This document shows positions 26,100-35,981 of a stretch of 64,000 nucleotides of DNA, one piece after another (positions within the stretch are counted from its first letter, which is position 1; each line of letters starts with the position of its first letter). A program made the translations under genes and the position numbers. The notes beneath the pieces are model-generated. The model worked only from the letters and a program-made list of their open reading frames with translations, was not told the DNA's origin and ran no database searches. The DNA is taken from contig JADJVH010000002.1 in NCBI GenBank assembly GCA_016716665.1, positions 372,001 through 436,000 on the forward strand. Reading direction: 5' to 3'. Source of the DNA: Candidatus Opimibacter iunctus (lineage in GTDB: Bacteria > Bacteroidota > Bacteroidia > Chitinophagales > Saprospiraceae).

Positions 26100-28027
26100 C
26101 AGATCAGCAGTCGAATTATAAAGAGTATAACCATACCAATCACCATCGCAAATACATAAGCGCCGGTGTTGCCGCTCTGCAAGGTGCGGATGGACCTGCC
26201 ACCGGTACCCATTGCATCTGCAGTGGAATTGACAGCCTGGTCGACAATCTTCTTGTCAAAGAAATTGCCCAACCAACTTGACATCCTGAAAACCGGCTTT
26301 GTGATCTGGCTTTCATAGATCTCATCCACGTAAAATTTATTGGAGATCAGCTTAGGTAGTCCGGTGAGTACATTGTCCTCTTCCGGCATCGCCTTGAGGC
26401 TGACATATTTTCTATAGGCAAACACAATGACCGCAATAGCCGCAAGTCCTGCAAACGCCATCAACCCGATTTCAATCGAATGGCTGAGGGGCTCGCCATG
26501 GTGCAACAAAGCTGCAGATGGTTCCGTAACAGAAGCGAGGTAAGTATCGAGCCAATGGGTCATCTTGAATACTGCAGGAAGGCCTAGTAAACCTCCGATA
26601 ACAGACAAGACACAAAGGATGATCAACGGAAGTGTCATCGTCCATGGTGATTCATGGATATGATGCTTAGTCTCTTCAGTGCCCCTGAAGTCGTTGTAGA
26701 AAGTGAGGAACACCAGCCTGAACATGTAGAAGGCCGTGAGCATCGAACTCGCAAACAGGATAATCCATACCAGTTTGTTTTGCTCAAAGGCATGTGCGAG
26801 GATTTCATCTTTGGAGAAAAATCCGGAGAGTAGTGGGAAGCCAGATATCGCCAGTGATGCGAGAAAGAACGTCAGATATGTAACGGGGATCAGTTTTTTC
26901 AGACCTCCCATCTTTCGTATATCCTGCTCACCATGTAAGGCATGAATCACGCTACCTGCACCAAGGAACAAGAGGGCTTTAAAAAACGCATGTGTCACCA
27001 GGTGGAAAATACCACTGCTGAATGCTCCTAGTCCAAGGGCCGCAAACATCAAGCCGAGTTGTGAAACGGTAGAGTAGGCAAGGACTTTCTTGATATCGTT
27101 TTGCTTGAGGCCGATTACGGCGGCAAATACAGAAGTAGCTACACCAATCCAGAGGATGAAGGTGAGCGTAGTGGGTGCCATTGCAAACAGGACATTTGAA
27201 CGTACCACCATGTAAATACCTGCAGTCACCATCGTAGCGGCGTGAATCAATGCAGATACCGGAGTAGGACCCGCCATAGCATCAGGCAACCAGGTAAAGA
27301 GTGGTAGCTGTGCAGACTTACCGATCGCACCGACAAAGAGCAGCATGGTGATGCCGATGAGCAATGTACTGTTTGCGGTCAGTCCGGGCGCAAGTTCTTT
27401 TACGGCCTGGATGTCCAGCGTACCAAAGTGGAACAGGATGAAAAACATCCCGAGCAGGAATCCAAGATCACCAATGCGGTTCATGACAAATGCCTTCTGG
27501 GCAGCATCATTGTATGCATCGTTCTTATACCAGAAGCCGATCAGGAGATAAGAGCATAGCCCTACACCTTCCCAGCCGATAAAGATCATGAGGTAATTGC
27601 TGCCCATGACCAGCAGCAGCATAAAGAAGATGAACAGGTTGAGGTAAGTAAAGAACCTCGTGAATCCCGCATCTCCATGCATATAGCCGATAGAGTAGAG
27701 GTGGATCAGGAAGCCTACGCCTGTCACCACCATCAGCATGATCATGGTGAGGGAGTCAATCCAGAGTCCAAAGGAGATGTCGATCTTGCCGAATGAAATC
27801 CAGTTGAAGACATCGATCTGCACAGTCTGCGCTGCACCCAGGTCCTTGAATACGAGGAGTACACACACAAAGGAGGCGAGGACGGCAATACTGCCTATCC
27901 ATCCGGTGCTCCCTTTAGGTAAGTATTTTCCAAGTAGACCATTGACCAGGAATCCCATCAACGGGAGGAGGGGAATCATAAGCCCCAGGAATGTCATGGT
28001 TGGGTTATTGGTTATCGTTTCTGTCAC
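26099..28027 (-). CDS. nuoL: NADH-quinone oxidoreductase subunit L (NuoL)
   Basis: Largest antiporter-like subunit, 642 residues, with the long C-terminal amphipathic helix region that clamps the membrane arm (KFYVDEIYESQITKPVFRMS onward). Landmarks: FGLWIDSLTMIMLMVVTGVG, LMIFIGWEGVGLCSYLLIGF, FTWLPDAMAGPTPVSALIHA and LKQNDIKKVLAYSTVSQLGL. Length and order fit the family. About 50 nt separate it from nuoK. Confidence 0.97.
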   Translation of the reverse strand: MTETITNNPTMTFLGLMIPLLPLMGFLVNGLLGKYLPKGSTGWIGSIAVLASFVCVLLVFKDLGAAQTVQIDVFNWISFGKIDISFGLWIDSLTMIMLMVVTGVGFLIHLYSIGYMHGDAGFTRFFTYLNLFIFFMLLLVMGSNYLMIFIGWEGVGLCSYLLIGFWYKNDAYNDAAQKAFVMNRIGDLGFLLGMFFILFHFGTLDIQAVKELAPGLTANSTLLIGITMLLFVGAIGKSAQLPLFTWLPDAMAGPTPVSALIHAATMVTAGIYMVVRSNVLFAMAPTTLTFILWIGVATSVFAAVIGLKQNDIKKVLAYSTVSQLGLMFAALGLGAFSSGIFHLVTHAFFKALLFLGAGSVIHALHGEQDIRKMGGLKKLIPVTYLTFFLASLAISGFPLLSGFFSKDEILAHAFEQNKLVWIILFASSMLTAFYMFRLVFLTFYNDFRGTEETKHHIHESPWTMTLPLIILCVLSVIGGLLGLPAVFKMTHWLDTYLASVTEPSAALLHHGEPLSHSIEIGLMAFAGLAAIAVIVFAYRKYVSLKAMPEEDNVLTGLPKLISNKFYVDEIYESQITKPVFRMSSWLGNFFDKKIVDQAVNSTADAMGTGGRSIRTLQSGNTGAYVFAMVIGMVILFIIRLLI

Positions 28028-28077
28028 GGTCAGTTATTTGTGAATCACCACCGCAGTCATCCTGCAGCAGTGACCGG

Positions 28078-28398
28078 CTACCATTTTAATTTATTCAATA
28101 CATCAATATCGGTACTGCCGATATTGCGATAGATGCTGATCAGTAAGGCGAGACCGACAGCTACTTCTGCTGCCGCGACTACCATGATAAAGAAGACAAA
28201 GACCTGACCATCGCTATTGCCGCTATAGGCGGAGAAAGCGACAAGCAGGAGATTGACTGAATTGAGCATGAGCTCGATGCACATCAGGATGATGATCGCA
28301 TTGCGCCTGAAGAGCACACCCATCACCCCTATGCAGAACAAAAAGGTACTGAGGAGCAAATACCAATTGATCGGAACTAATTGCGCTGTTTGATCCAT
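28078..28398 (-). CDS. nuoK: NADH-quinone oxidoreductase subunit K (NuoK)
   Basis: Small three-helix membrane subunit, 106 residues. The two buried glutamates of NuoK are visible in IILMCIELMLNSVNLLLVAF and in MVVAAAEVAVGLALLISIYR. One base separates its start from the nuoJ stop. Confidence 0.97.
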   Translation of the reverse strand: MDQTAQLVPINWYLLLSTFLFCIGVMGVLFRRNAIIILMCIELMLNSVNLLLVAFSAYSGNSDGQVFVFFIMVVAAAEVAVGLALLISIYRNIGSTDIDVLNKLKW

Positions 28399-28399
28399 A

Positions 28400-28897
28400 T
28401 CAGTGTTTTTCTTTTTTCGAGAGTACGACTGCCCCGATCATTGCGGAAAGGAACAGGATTGAAGATATTTCAAAAGGCAGGAGGTAATCGGTAAATAACC
28501 GCTGCCCTACATGCTGAACGAAACCGTTATCGGATGCAGGAGGAAGTGAAAATTCACCAAGTGTGGTTGACTTGATGGAAGCCACCAGTGTTACGAAGAG
28601 CATTCCTGCGGCTACCATGGCTGCGATCCTCAGTTTGCCTGATTTCGGTTGATCCGATTCCGCATTGAGATTGAGCAGCATGACCGTAAAGAGGAAGAGG
28701 ACCATGATCGCCCCTGCGTATACAATCACATGCGTGATCGCCAGAAACTGGGCATTGAGCAATATGTAGTGGCCTGCGATCGTAAAGAAGCAGACGATAA
28801 GTGACAGTACGCTGTACATAGGCTTGCGGGTAAAAACCACCACCAGAGCACTCAGTATAGTCAGTATTGACAGCGAAAAAAATAGAAGTTGGCTCAT
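28400..28897 (-). CDS. nuoJ: NADH-quinone oxidoreductase subunit J (NuoJ)
   Basis: Membrane subunit of about five helices, 165 residues, including the conserved region with THVIVYAGAIMVLFLFTVML (helix 3 with the pi-bulge that moves during coupling). It follows nuoI by 47 nt and almost touches nuoK. Confidence 0.96.
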   Translation of the reverse strand: MSQLLFFSLSILTILSALVVVFTRKPMYSVLSLIVCFFTIAGHYILLNAQFLAITHVIVYAGAIMVLFLFTVMLLNLNAESDQPKSGKLRIAAMVAAGMLFVTLVASIKSTTLGEFSLPPASDNGFVQHVGQRLFTDYLLPFEISSILFLSAMIGAVVLSKKEKH

Positions 28898-28944
28898 CCT
28901 TGTTTATATCTTTCTGATGATCCATTCACCTGTGAGGTGAGGGA

Positions 28945-29487
28945 TCAAACATTCATTTCATAGTTCTTTTTACGTCCGGTCACATCAACACGTTGATCCG
29001 GTGCAGTACCTTCTACCAGCAAATCTTTGCCATAGATAAATTTGTTACGGGCATAATTTGAAGGTAGTATTCTATCAGTCAGGTATATGGCATCTTTAGG
29101 GCATGCTTCTTCACATAGTCCGCAGAATATGCAGCGCAGCATATTGATCTCATACATGGCTGCATACTTTTCTTCGCGATAGAGGTTTTCTTCACCCTTC
29201 TGGCGCTCTGCTGCTTCCATGGTGATCGCCTCTGCAGGACAGGCTACAGCGCATAGGCCACAGGCTGTACAGTTTTCACGTCCCTGCTCATCGCGTTTCA
29301 ACACATGCAATCCCCTGTAGACACCGGCAATGGGCCTCTTCTGCTCAGGGTATTTGACAGTGGCTTTCTTTCTGAAAATATGGCTAAACGTAATGATCAT
29401 CCCTTTGATGATAGCCGGGAGATAGATCTGCTCTACCCAGTTGAGAGTCTTTACGGAAGCTACTTTCGATCGGTTGGTCAGTTGCAT
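28945..29487 (-). CDS. nuoI: NADH-quinone oxidoreductase subunit I (NuoI), 2x[4Fe-4S]
   Basis: Carries clusters N6a and N6b in the peripheral arm. Two ferredoxin motifs are present: CTACGLCAVACP and CIFCGLCEEACP. The start is taken at ATG 29487 (MQLTNRSKVASV), 5 nt after the nuoH stop; an in-frame extension upstream would run inside nuoH and is rejected. Product 180 residues, with a C-terminal lysine-rich tail. Confidence 0.97.
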   Translation of the reverse strand: MQLTNRSKVASVKTLNWVEQIYLPAIIKGMIITFSHIFRKKATVKYPEQKRPIAGVYRGLHVLKRDEQGRENCTACGLCAVACPAEAITMEAAERQKGEENLYREEKYAAMYEINMLRCIFCGLCEEACPKDAIYLTDRILPSNYARNKFIYGKDLLVEGTAPDQRVDVTGRKKNYEMNV

Positions 29488-29492
29488 AGTGG

Positions 29493-30521
29493 TTATTTTA
29501 CAAATGTGAGCCATGCACCGGTAGCCAGTACATTGAAGATCGATAGTGGAATCAACACCTTCCATCCAAGGCGCATGAGTTGGTCATACCTGAATCTTGG
29601 CAGTGTCCAGCGCACCCACATGAAGAAGAAGATGAAGAAGAATATTTTGGCAAACAATACACAGATGCTGACGATGGCCGCCCAGTTGGGAGACAAGCCA
29701 AGGCTATCAATGCCGGGGAAATGATACCCGCCAAAGAACAAGCATGCGATAATGGTCGAGGAGATAAACATGTTGATGTATTCCGCAAACAGGAAGAATC
29801 CGAGTTTCATAGAACTGTACTCAGTATGATATCCACCCACAAGCTCGCTTTCAGATTCCGGCAAGTCAAATGGTGCACGATTACATTCTGCAAACGCACA
29901 GATCAGGAAGATCAGGAAGCCAAGTGGCTGGTAGAATACATTCCAATGAAAGCCCTGCTGCATGTCCACGATTTCTCTCAGGTTGAGTGAATTTGACATG
30001 AGGATGATGGAGATGATGGCCATACCCATCGGTACTTCATAGCTGATCATCTGTGACGAAGCTCTCAAGGCACCGAGCAGCGCAAATTTATTGTTAGATG
30101 CCCATCCGCCGATCATGATACCATAGCCGCCGATAGAAACTACTGCAAGCAGATAAAGAATACCTACGTTGAGATCAGCAACCTGGAGACTGAATTCATG
30201 CTCACCGAAGAAGAAAGATTTCCCCCACGGTATGATCGCACTGGTCATCAATGCAGTGGTAATGAACAGCGACGGCCCAAGTATGAAAAGGAACTTGTCA
30301 GCCGCATTGGGGGTGATGTCTTCCTTGAAGAAGAATTTTCCTCCGTCAGCTAATGGCTGGAATATTCCCCATGGTCCTGCGCGGTCCGGGCCTATACGGT
30401 CCTGGATGACAGCTGCAATTTTTCGCTCACCATACGTAGAGTAGGCCGCGATCGCCAGACTGACGACGAAGATGACGACGACCAGTATGACTTTGTCTAG
30501 TATTAACCACCAATCTATCAT
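29493..30521 (-). CDS. nuoH: NADH-quinone oxidoreductase subunit H (NuoH)
   Basis: Eight-helix membrane subunit that lines the quinone chamber, 342 residues. Signatures: ERKIAAVIQDRIGPDRAGPW and CAFAECNRAPFDLPESESEL, plus the C-terminal WVRWTLPRFRYDQLMRLGWK. Its ATG overlaps the nuoG stop by 4 nt. Confidence 0.97.
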   Translation of the reverse strand: MIDWWLILDKVILVVVIFVVSLAIAAYSTYGERKIAAVIQDRIGPDRAGPWGIFQPLADGGKFFFKEDITPNAADKFLFILGPSLFITTALMTSAIIPWGKSFFFGEHEFSLQVADLNVGILYLLAVVSIGGYGIMIGGWASNNKFALLGALRASSQMISYEVPMGMAIISIILMSNSLNLREIVDMQQGFHWNVFYQPLGFLIFLICAFAECNRAPFDLPESESELVGGYHTEYSSMKLGFFLFAEYINMFISSTIIACLFFGGYHFPGIDSLGLSPNWAAIVSICVLFAKIFFFIFFFMWVRWTLPRFRYDQLMRLGWKVLIPLSIFNVLATGAWLTFVK

Positions 30522-31483
30522 TCCGGTAATGCTTTAATATCGTTAATAGTCAGTCTTTTTGGTCTCACCAATCGCTTGTACTTGTTGGCAGAGATCACCG
30601 AATGCCTGCTGATTTCCCTTACGCCTTCTATCGTCCAGTCCGAAGTCTGTTTTTTATCAAAGCGACAGGTATTGCAGATAAACTCTTCTACTTCACCCCA
30701 CTGGTCTTTTCTTCCGGTCACACGCAATACATCATCGCCTTTGTACCAGAGGACTACTTTTCCTGAACATTTATCACAATCGCGGTGTGCATCAACCGGC
30801 TTGGTAAACCATACCCTGCTCTTAAAGCGGAATGTCTTATCCGTCAATGCGCCTACAGGGCAAACATCAATCATATTGCCTGAGAAGTCATTGTCGATGG
30901 CTTCTTTGATATAGGTTGATATTTCAGAGAGATCACCACGGTTGAGTACACCATGCACGCGGCCATCAGTGATTTGCTCGGCAACTTTCACGCAGCGATA
31001 GCATAAGATGCATCGTGTCATGTGTAGCTGGATCTTATCACCGATATCTATTTTCTCGAAAGTCCTGCGCTCGAAATCAGTACGGGTATTGTAATTGCCA
31101 TGCTCGTAGGAGAGATCCTGGAGATGACATTCACCGGCCTGATCACATATAGGGCAGTCAAGCGGATGATTGAGCAGGAGGAATTCTACCACACCAGCGC
31201 GTGCATCCTGCACTTTCTCAGAGAGCCCGTTGGTCACGACCATTCCGTCCATCACATTGGTACGGCATGAAGCGACCAGCTTGGGCATCGGCCGTGGATC
31301 TTTTTCAGAGCCTTTGGTCACTTCCACCAGGCATGTGCGGCAATATCCTCCACTGGTCTTCAGCTTGGAGTGATAGCACATCGTCGGTGGAGCCACTTCG
31401 GGTCCGATCATTCTCGCTGCCTGTAGGATAGTCGTGCCATCGGGCACTTCTATGTCTATACCATCAATTGTTACTTTAGCCAT
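30518..31483 (-). CDS. nuoG: NADH-quinone oxidoreductase subunit G, short form (2Fe-2S/4Fe-4S domains only)
   Basis: 321 residues with the N-terminal [2Fe-2S] domain (CYHSK, then GGYCRTCLVEV), the His-ligated cluster region (HPLDCPICDQAGECHLQD), the next 4Fe-4S set (CILCYRCVKVAEQITDG, DVCPVGAL), and a short C-terminal CxxC zinc/iron-like segment (RDCDKCSGK and CNTCRF). The long molybdopterin-oxidoreductase-like domain of E. coli NuoG is absent. This is not a break: nuoH overlaps the stop by 4 nt and the frame is clean. A short NuoG is known from Bacteroidota. Confidence 0.93.
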   Translation of the reverse strand: MAKVTIDGIDIEVPDGTTILQAARMIGPEVAPPTMCYHSKLKTSGGYCRTCLVEVTKGSEKDPRPMPKLVASCRTNVMDGMVVTNGLSEKVQDARAGVVEFLLLNHPLDCPICDQAGECHLQDLSYEHGNYNTRTDFERRTFEKIDIGDKIQLHMTRCILCYRCVKVAEQITDGRVHGVLNRGDLSEISTYIKEAIDNDFSGNMIDVCPVGALTDKTFRFKSRVWFTKPVDAHRDCDKCSGKVVLWYKGDDVLRVTGRKDQWGEVEEFICNTCRFDKKQTSDWTIEGVREISRHSVISANKYKRLVRPKRLTINDIKALPE

Positions 31484-31546
31484 TCTTTATTCTTCTTCAA
31501 GCACATTCAGGATATAGAGCCTGATGTGTTCTGGTTAATATTTCAA

Positions 31547-32896
31547 TTATACTTCAGCCGAAGCAAGGTTGCGGCAGTGATCATAGTAGCTCACTTCCAG
31601 TTGTTGCTTCGGGTTGTTGACATATGCTTCAAATTCAGGGCGGAAATGCCTGATCGCACTGGCTACAGGCCAGGCTGCTGCATCTCCTAGTGGACAAATC
31701 GTATTGCCCTCGATCTTGCGTTGTATATCCCAGAGCAGATCGATGTCTGATATCGTACCATGTCCTTCCAGGATCTTATGGAGGATTTTTTCCATCCATG
31801 AGGTGCCTTCGCGGCATGGACTGCACTGGCCACAGCTTTCATGATGATAGAAGCGTGTGAAGGTGTACAGATTGTGCACGATGCTCGCGCTTTCATCCAT
31901 GACGATAAATCCACCTGAGCCAAGCATAGTACCTGTAGCAAAACCACCATCAGCGAGTGACTCATAGGACATGAGTCGTGGTTCGCCACTAGCTGTTTTC
32001 AATATCAGTTCTGCAGGCAGGATGGGTACAGATGATCCACCTGCTACGACAGCTTTGAGTTTCTTATCATTGAGTATTCCTCCGCAGAGTGCATCGGAAT
32101 AGATAAATTCTTCAACAGTCAAGCCCATTTCTATCTCATACACACCGGGTTTCTTGATGTGGCCTGATGCAGAGATCAACTTGTTGCCTGTAGATTTGCC
32201 GATACCGATTGCTGCATATGCTTCACCTCCATTGTTGACGATGGGGACAACTGCAGATATCGTTTCCACATTGTTGACTACGGTAGGGCAGTCATACAAA
32301 CCTTTGACAGCAGGAAATGGTGGCTTGATTCTTGGATTGCCGCGCTTGCCTTCGAGTGATTCGAGCAGTGCAGTTTCTTCACCACAGATATATGCTCCGG
32401 CTCCCGGATGAACATAGATATCATGATCAAATCCGCTGCCTTGTATATTCTTTCCCAGCCAGCCGTTTTTATATGCTTCTGCTATCGCTTTTTCGAGGAT
32501 GCGGATGATATAGAAAAACTCACCGCGTACATAGATGTAAGACGTCTTGGCTCCAAGTGCAAAGCTCGATGTGATCATCCCTTCGATGAGCAGGTGAGGG
32601 ATGTGCTGCATGAGATAGCGATCCTTGAAGGTGCCTGGCTCTGACTCATCCGCATTGCAGACTAGATAGCGGGGTACGCCTTCCGGCTTGGCCAGGAAGC
32701 TCCACTTCATCCCGGTAGGGAATCCGGCGCCACCGCGGCCGCGCAGTCCTGACTTCTTGACTTCTTCTACGACAGCATCCGGGGTCATCGTCTTCAATGC
32801 TTTTTCCACTGAGGCATAGCCGCCCTTGCTGCGATAGACATCATAGGACTGGATGCCCGGTACGTCGATATGTTCTAATAAGAGTTTACGTTGCAT
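31547..32896 (-). CDS. nuoF: NADH-quinone oxidoreductase subunit F (NuoF)
   Basis: NADH-oxidising subunit with FMN and cluster N3, 449 residues. NADH/FMN loop GRGGAGFPTGMKWSF, FMN-binding GAYICGEETALLESLEGKRG, and the [4Fe-4S] ligands in ESCGQCSPCREGTSW with the fourth cysteine in NTICPLGDAAAW. Spacing to nuoE (21 nt upstream) and nuoG (63 nt downstream) fits one operon. Confidence 0.98.
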   Translation of the reverse strand: MQRKLLLEHIDVPGIQSYDVYRSKGGYASVEKALKTMTPDAVVEEVKKSGLRGRGGAGFPTGMKWSFLAKPEGVPRYLVCNADESEPGTFKDRYLMQHIPHLLIEGMITSSFALGAKTSYIYVRGEFFYIIRILEKAIAEAYKNGWLGKNIQGSGFDHDIYVHPGAGAYICGEETALLESLEGKRGNPRIKPPFPAVKGLYDCPTVVNNVETISAVVPIVNNGGEAYAAIGIGKSTGNKLISASGHIKKPGVYEIEMGLTVEEFIYSDALCGGILNDKKLKAVVAGGSSVPILPAELILKTASGEPRLMSYESLADGGFATGTMLGSGGFIVMDESASIVHNLYTFTRFYHHESCGQCSPCREGTSWMEKILHKILEGHGTISDIDLLWDIQRKIEGNTICPLGDAAAWPVASAIRHFRPEFEAYVNNPKQQLEVSYYDHCRNLASAEV

Positions 32897-32917
32897 AGCC
32901 TGTGCGTGGCTTGTGAT

Positions 32918-33463
32918 TTATACTGTTCTAAAGGTCGTGTGATCCAGGTATGTACTATGTTTTGTGGTATTCCTGTTCTCTTCGAGGAGCTGGTCCACTT
33001 TTTCCATGGTCAGATTCTCATGATACTGCTCGCCGATCTGAAGCATCGGTGCGGTGCCGCATGAACCAAGACACTCTACCGTCCGTAAAGTGAACTTGCC
33101 ATCAGCACTGGTCTCTCCATCCTTGATGCCGAGACGTTTTTCGATATGTGCTACGATGTCGTTTGCGCCCCTCAGCCAGCAGGAGCTCGTCCTGCATACT
33201 TCGATCAGGCAGTTGCCCACAGGCTCCAGGTGGAACATCGAGTAGAAGGAAGCTACCTCGTATACTTCGATAGGCTTGATGTTAAGGATCTCTGCGACTC
33301 TGTTCATCACAGGTACACTCAGCCAGCCATTGGAATCAGCCTGTGCGATATGCAGCAGGGGCAGCAGCGCGGATTTATGTCTTCCTTCCGGATAGCGTCC
33401 GATGATGTTTTGCATCAGCGCCTCTGTTTCCGCGGAGAATTTGATGGTTTCTGTTTCGCTCAT
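32918..33463 (-). CDS. nuoE: NADH-quinone oxidoreductase subunit E (NuoE), [2Fe-2S]
   Basis: Thioredoxin-fold subunit with cluster N1a, 181 residues. Cluster ligands lie in CRTSSCWLRGAND and ECLGSCGTAPML. The helical N-terminus (QNIIGRYPEGRHKSALLPLL) is family-typical. The C-terminal tail after NRNTTKHSTYLDH is longer than in E. coli. Confidence 0.96.
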   Translation of the reverse strand: MSETETIKFSAETEALMQNIIGRYPEGRHKSALLPLLHIAQADSNGWLSVPVMNRVAEILNIKPIEVYEVASFYSMFHLEPVGNCLIEVCRTSSCWLRGANDIVAHIEKRLGIKDGETSADGKFTLRTVECLGSCGTAPMLQIGEQYHENLTMEKVDQLLEENRNTTKHSTYLDHTTFRTV

Positions 33464-33544
33464 GTATCACCCTAGGGCTGCACCCCAGGTTAGTTTATGT
33501 CAGCCCTTCGGGCCTAATTTATTAATCTACTCACTACTCACGTC

Positions 33545-34780
33545 TCACGCGTCGAGCTCCCCGGCGATGACATTGAGTGAACTCAATGTGACAATCGCAT
33601 CGGAGAGCATTCCTCCCCTGATCATCTCCGGATAGGCCTGGTAGAAAATAAAACATGGCCTGCGGAAATGTAACTTATACGGTGTCCGCCCGCCATCGCT
33701 GACGAGGTAGAAGCCGAGTTCACCATTCGCTCCTTCGACCGCATGGTAGACTTCGCCTTTGGGCACATCGGATTCGCCCATAACGATCTTAAAGTGCCAG
33801 ATCAGGGCTTCCATATTGTGATATACATCTTCTTTCGGAGGCAGGTAGAATTCCGGCACATCCGCGAAGTGTTTGCCTTGTGGCATATTGTCCAGGGCCT
33901 GGCGGATGATCTTCAGGCTCTGCCACATTTCTTCCTGGCGAACCATAAAGCGATCATAGGTATCTCCGCTGACGCCGATGGGTATCTGAAATTCAAAGTC
34001 TTCATACGAACTGTAAGGATCAGCGACCCTCACATCATAGTCCACACCAGCAGCGCGCAAGTTAGGACCGGTAAAGCCATAGTTCAATGCGCGTTCGGCA
34101 CTGATCGGGCCTGTCTTGGCAGTGCGGTCAAAGAATATCCTGTTGCGTTCGAGCAGTGTACAGAATTCAGTGAAGGCTTTTGGAAACTCTGCGAGGAATG
34201 CATTGATCCGCTTGTATACTTCGGGGCTGAAGTCGCGCTCCAGTCCGCCGATGCGTCCGATGTTGGTGGTCAGGCGTGCACCGCAGATGTGTTCGAATAT
34301 ATCATAGATCTTTTCCCTCCACTGGAACAAGTAGGTAAACCCTGTCAATGCACCAGTATCCACACCGATGACCGTATTGCATACGATATGGTCGGAGATA
34401 CGGGCGAGTTCCATGATGATGACGCGCATGTATTGTGCGCGTTTTGGAATTTCTACACCAATCAGTTTTTCGACGGTCATGTGCCATCCCATATTGTTGA
34501 TCGGGGAGGAGCAATAGTTGAGACGGTCGGTGAGGGTGGTGATCTGGTAGAAAGGCCTGCGCTCTGCTATTTTTTCAAAGGCGCGGTGTATGTATCCACA
34601 GGTTTGTTCGGAGTCGATGATGATCTCTCCGTCCATCGTCAGGATATTCTGGAAGATACCGTGGGTAGCAGGGTGGGTAGGGCCGAGATTGAGGGTGGTA
34701 TACTGCGTATGGAACTCCTCGTGCTCTGTCGTGGAAGCCTGCTGGTTGATTTTATTTTCTTTAAGGGTCGTCTCGTCCAT
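33545..34780 (-). CDS. nuoD: NADH-quinone oxidoreductase subunit D (NuoD)
   Basis: 49-kDa-type subunit forming the quinone site with NuoB, 411 residues and separate from NuoC (fused in E. coli). Signatures: LNLGPTHPATHGIFQ, EQTCGYIHRAFEKIAE and DRLNYCSSPINNMGW. The C-terminus ends with the conserved DAIVTLSSLNVIAGELDA-type segment near the quinone cavity. The first 25 residues are a variable extension. Confidence 0.98.
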   Translation of the reverse strand: MDETTLKENKINQQASTTEHEEFHTQYTTLNLGPTHPATHGIFQNILTMDGEIIIDSEQTCGYIHRAFEKIAERRPFYQITTLTDRLNYCSSPINNMGWHMTVEKLIGVEIPKRAQYMRVIIMELARISDHIVCNTVIGVDTGALTGFTYLFQWREKIYDIFEHICGARLTTNIGRIGGLERDFSPEVYKRINAFLAEFPKAFTEFCTLLERNRIFFDRTAKTGPISAERALNYGFTGPNLRAAGVDYDVRVADPYSSYEDFEFQIPIGVSGDTYDRFMVRQEEMWQSLKIIRQALDNMPQGKHFADVPEFYLPPKEDVYHNMEALIWHFKIVMGESDVPKGEVYHAVEGANGELGFYLVSDGGRTPYKLHFRRPCFIFYQAYPEMIRGGMLSDAIVTLSSLNVIAGELDA

Positions 34781-34828
34781 GTTGGTTTGTCCTGTCTGCT
34801 ATGTGATGGCTTCCTTTTCTATCGTGGT

Positions 34829-35335
34829 TTAGCGGCCAAAGTATTTGTCTTCCTTGTCGGATCTGGTGGCATCTTCCAGCGGAAATTCCTTTCGCAGCGG
34901 GAAGTAATCCATCTCATCCGCATTTAGGATCCGTTTGAGATTAGGGTGACCGGTAAAGATGGTCCCGTAAAAATCATACGTCTCACGTTCCATCCAGTTG
35001 GCTGAAGCATACAGTGAAGTCACGGATGGTAATTCGGGCTTCTCAATGGGTACGTATGCTTTCAGTCTGAGGCGGATATTATTTTCCATGCTCTGCACAT
35101 GATAGACGACGCAGAGCTCCTGGCCTTTGAGGTCTGGATAGTGGCTACCGCAGATATCTGTGAGAAACTGGAACTTGAGGATCCGGTCGGTATTGAGCCA
35201 CCTGAGGATATCGAGGATACTTGAGGGGTCAATCGTCACAGACAGCATCCCGAAGGGTTCTTCAGAGGATTTGACTTTGTTTCCAAACTGCCCTTGCAGG
35301 CGTTCCAGCATAAATTCGTTAGTGATCGCTCCCAT
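34829..35335 (-). CDS. nuoC: NADH-quinone oxidoreductase subunit C (NuoC)
   Basis: 30-kDa-type peripheral subunit, 168 residues. Family signature ERETYDFYGTIFTGHPNLKR followed by the C-terminal LRKEFPLEDATR. Its 5' end overlaps nuoB by 17 nt. Confidence 0.97.
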   Translation of the reverse strand: MGAITNEFMLERLQGQFGNKVKSSEEPFGMLSVTIDPSSILDILRWLNTDRILKFQFLTDICGSHYPDLKGQELCVVYHVQSMENNIRLRLKAYVPIEKPELPSVTSLYASANWMERETYDFYGTIFTGHPNLKRILNADEMDYFPLRKEFPLEDATRSDKEDKYFGR

Positions 35336-35900
35336 GGCTTATTGTATACCGTATGATGTAAGCAATGCCTGATATGCCCGGTTCATTCCTTTGCCGGGTA
35401 GATTCGTTCCGTGCCAGTTCCTGGACTTTCATGATAGCGTCGATGATTTGCTCGGGGCGCGGTGGGCAACCGGGAACGTAAACGTCAACGGGGATCACTT
35501 TATCGATGCCCTGGAGTACTGAGTAGGTATCGAATATGCCACCGCTGGAGGCGCAGGCTCCTATGGCGATCACCCAGCGGGGTTCGGCCATCTGGAGGTA
35601 GACCTTCTTGAGTACGGGGCCGAGCTTCTTGGCTATGGTGCCGGCTACTAAGAGGACGTCTGCCTGCCTGGGGGAGAAACTCATCCTTTCGGATCCGAAG
35701 CGGGCGAGGTCGTAGTTGGAACCCATCGTGGCCATAAACTCGATACCGCAGCATGATGTGGCGAATGGGAGGGGCCAGAGGGAATTGGAGCGGGCGAGGC
35801 CGATGACTTTGTCGAGTGAGGTGGCAAAGAAACCTTCACCGGAGTGTCCCGGAGGCGCTTCGACAATGTTTACTTCGGTTTTTTTGATATCAGTGGTCAT
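35319..35900 (-). CDS. nuoB: NADH-quinone oxidoreductase subunit B (NuoB)
   Basis: Carries the terminal cluster N2, 193 residues. Ligands: the tandem cysteines in ATSCCGIEFMA, one in IGACASSGG and one in VPGCPPRPEQ. The C-terminal 25 residues after QELARNEST are a non-conserved tail that overlaps nuoC. The frame is clean. Confidence 0.98.
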   Translation of the reverse strand: MTTDIKKTEVNIVEAPPGHSGEGFFATSLDKVIGLARSNSLWPLPFATSCCGIEFMATMGSNYDLARFGSERMSFSPRQADVLLVAGTIAKKLGPVLKKVYLQMAEPRWVIAIGACASSGGIFDTYSVLQGIDKVIPVDVYVPGCPPRPEQIIDAIMKVQELARNESTRQRNEPGISGIAYIIRYTISHGSDH

Positions 35901-35981
35901 TTCTCAGCGGGTATTAAATTAAAACTATACATAGTATTGAAACAGTATCCCGGGATAAGGGTTGAAGCCCTGCATCCGCGA

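Noticed and set aside
33743..34927. Plus-strand open frame of 394 codons
   Set aside because: It lies antisense to nuoD and nuoC, which have complete family motifs; the open frame is a shadow of their codon use.
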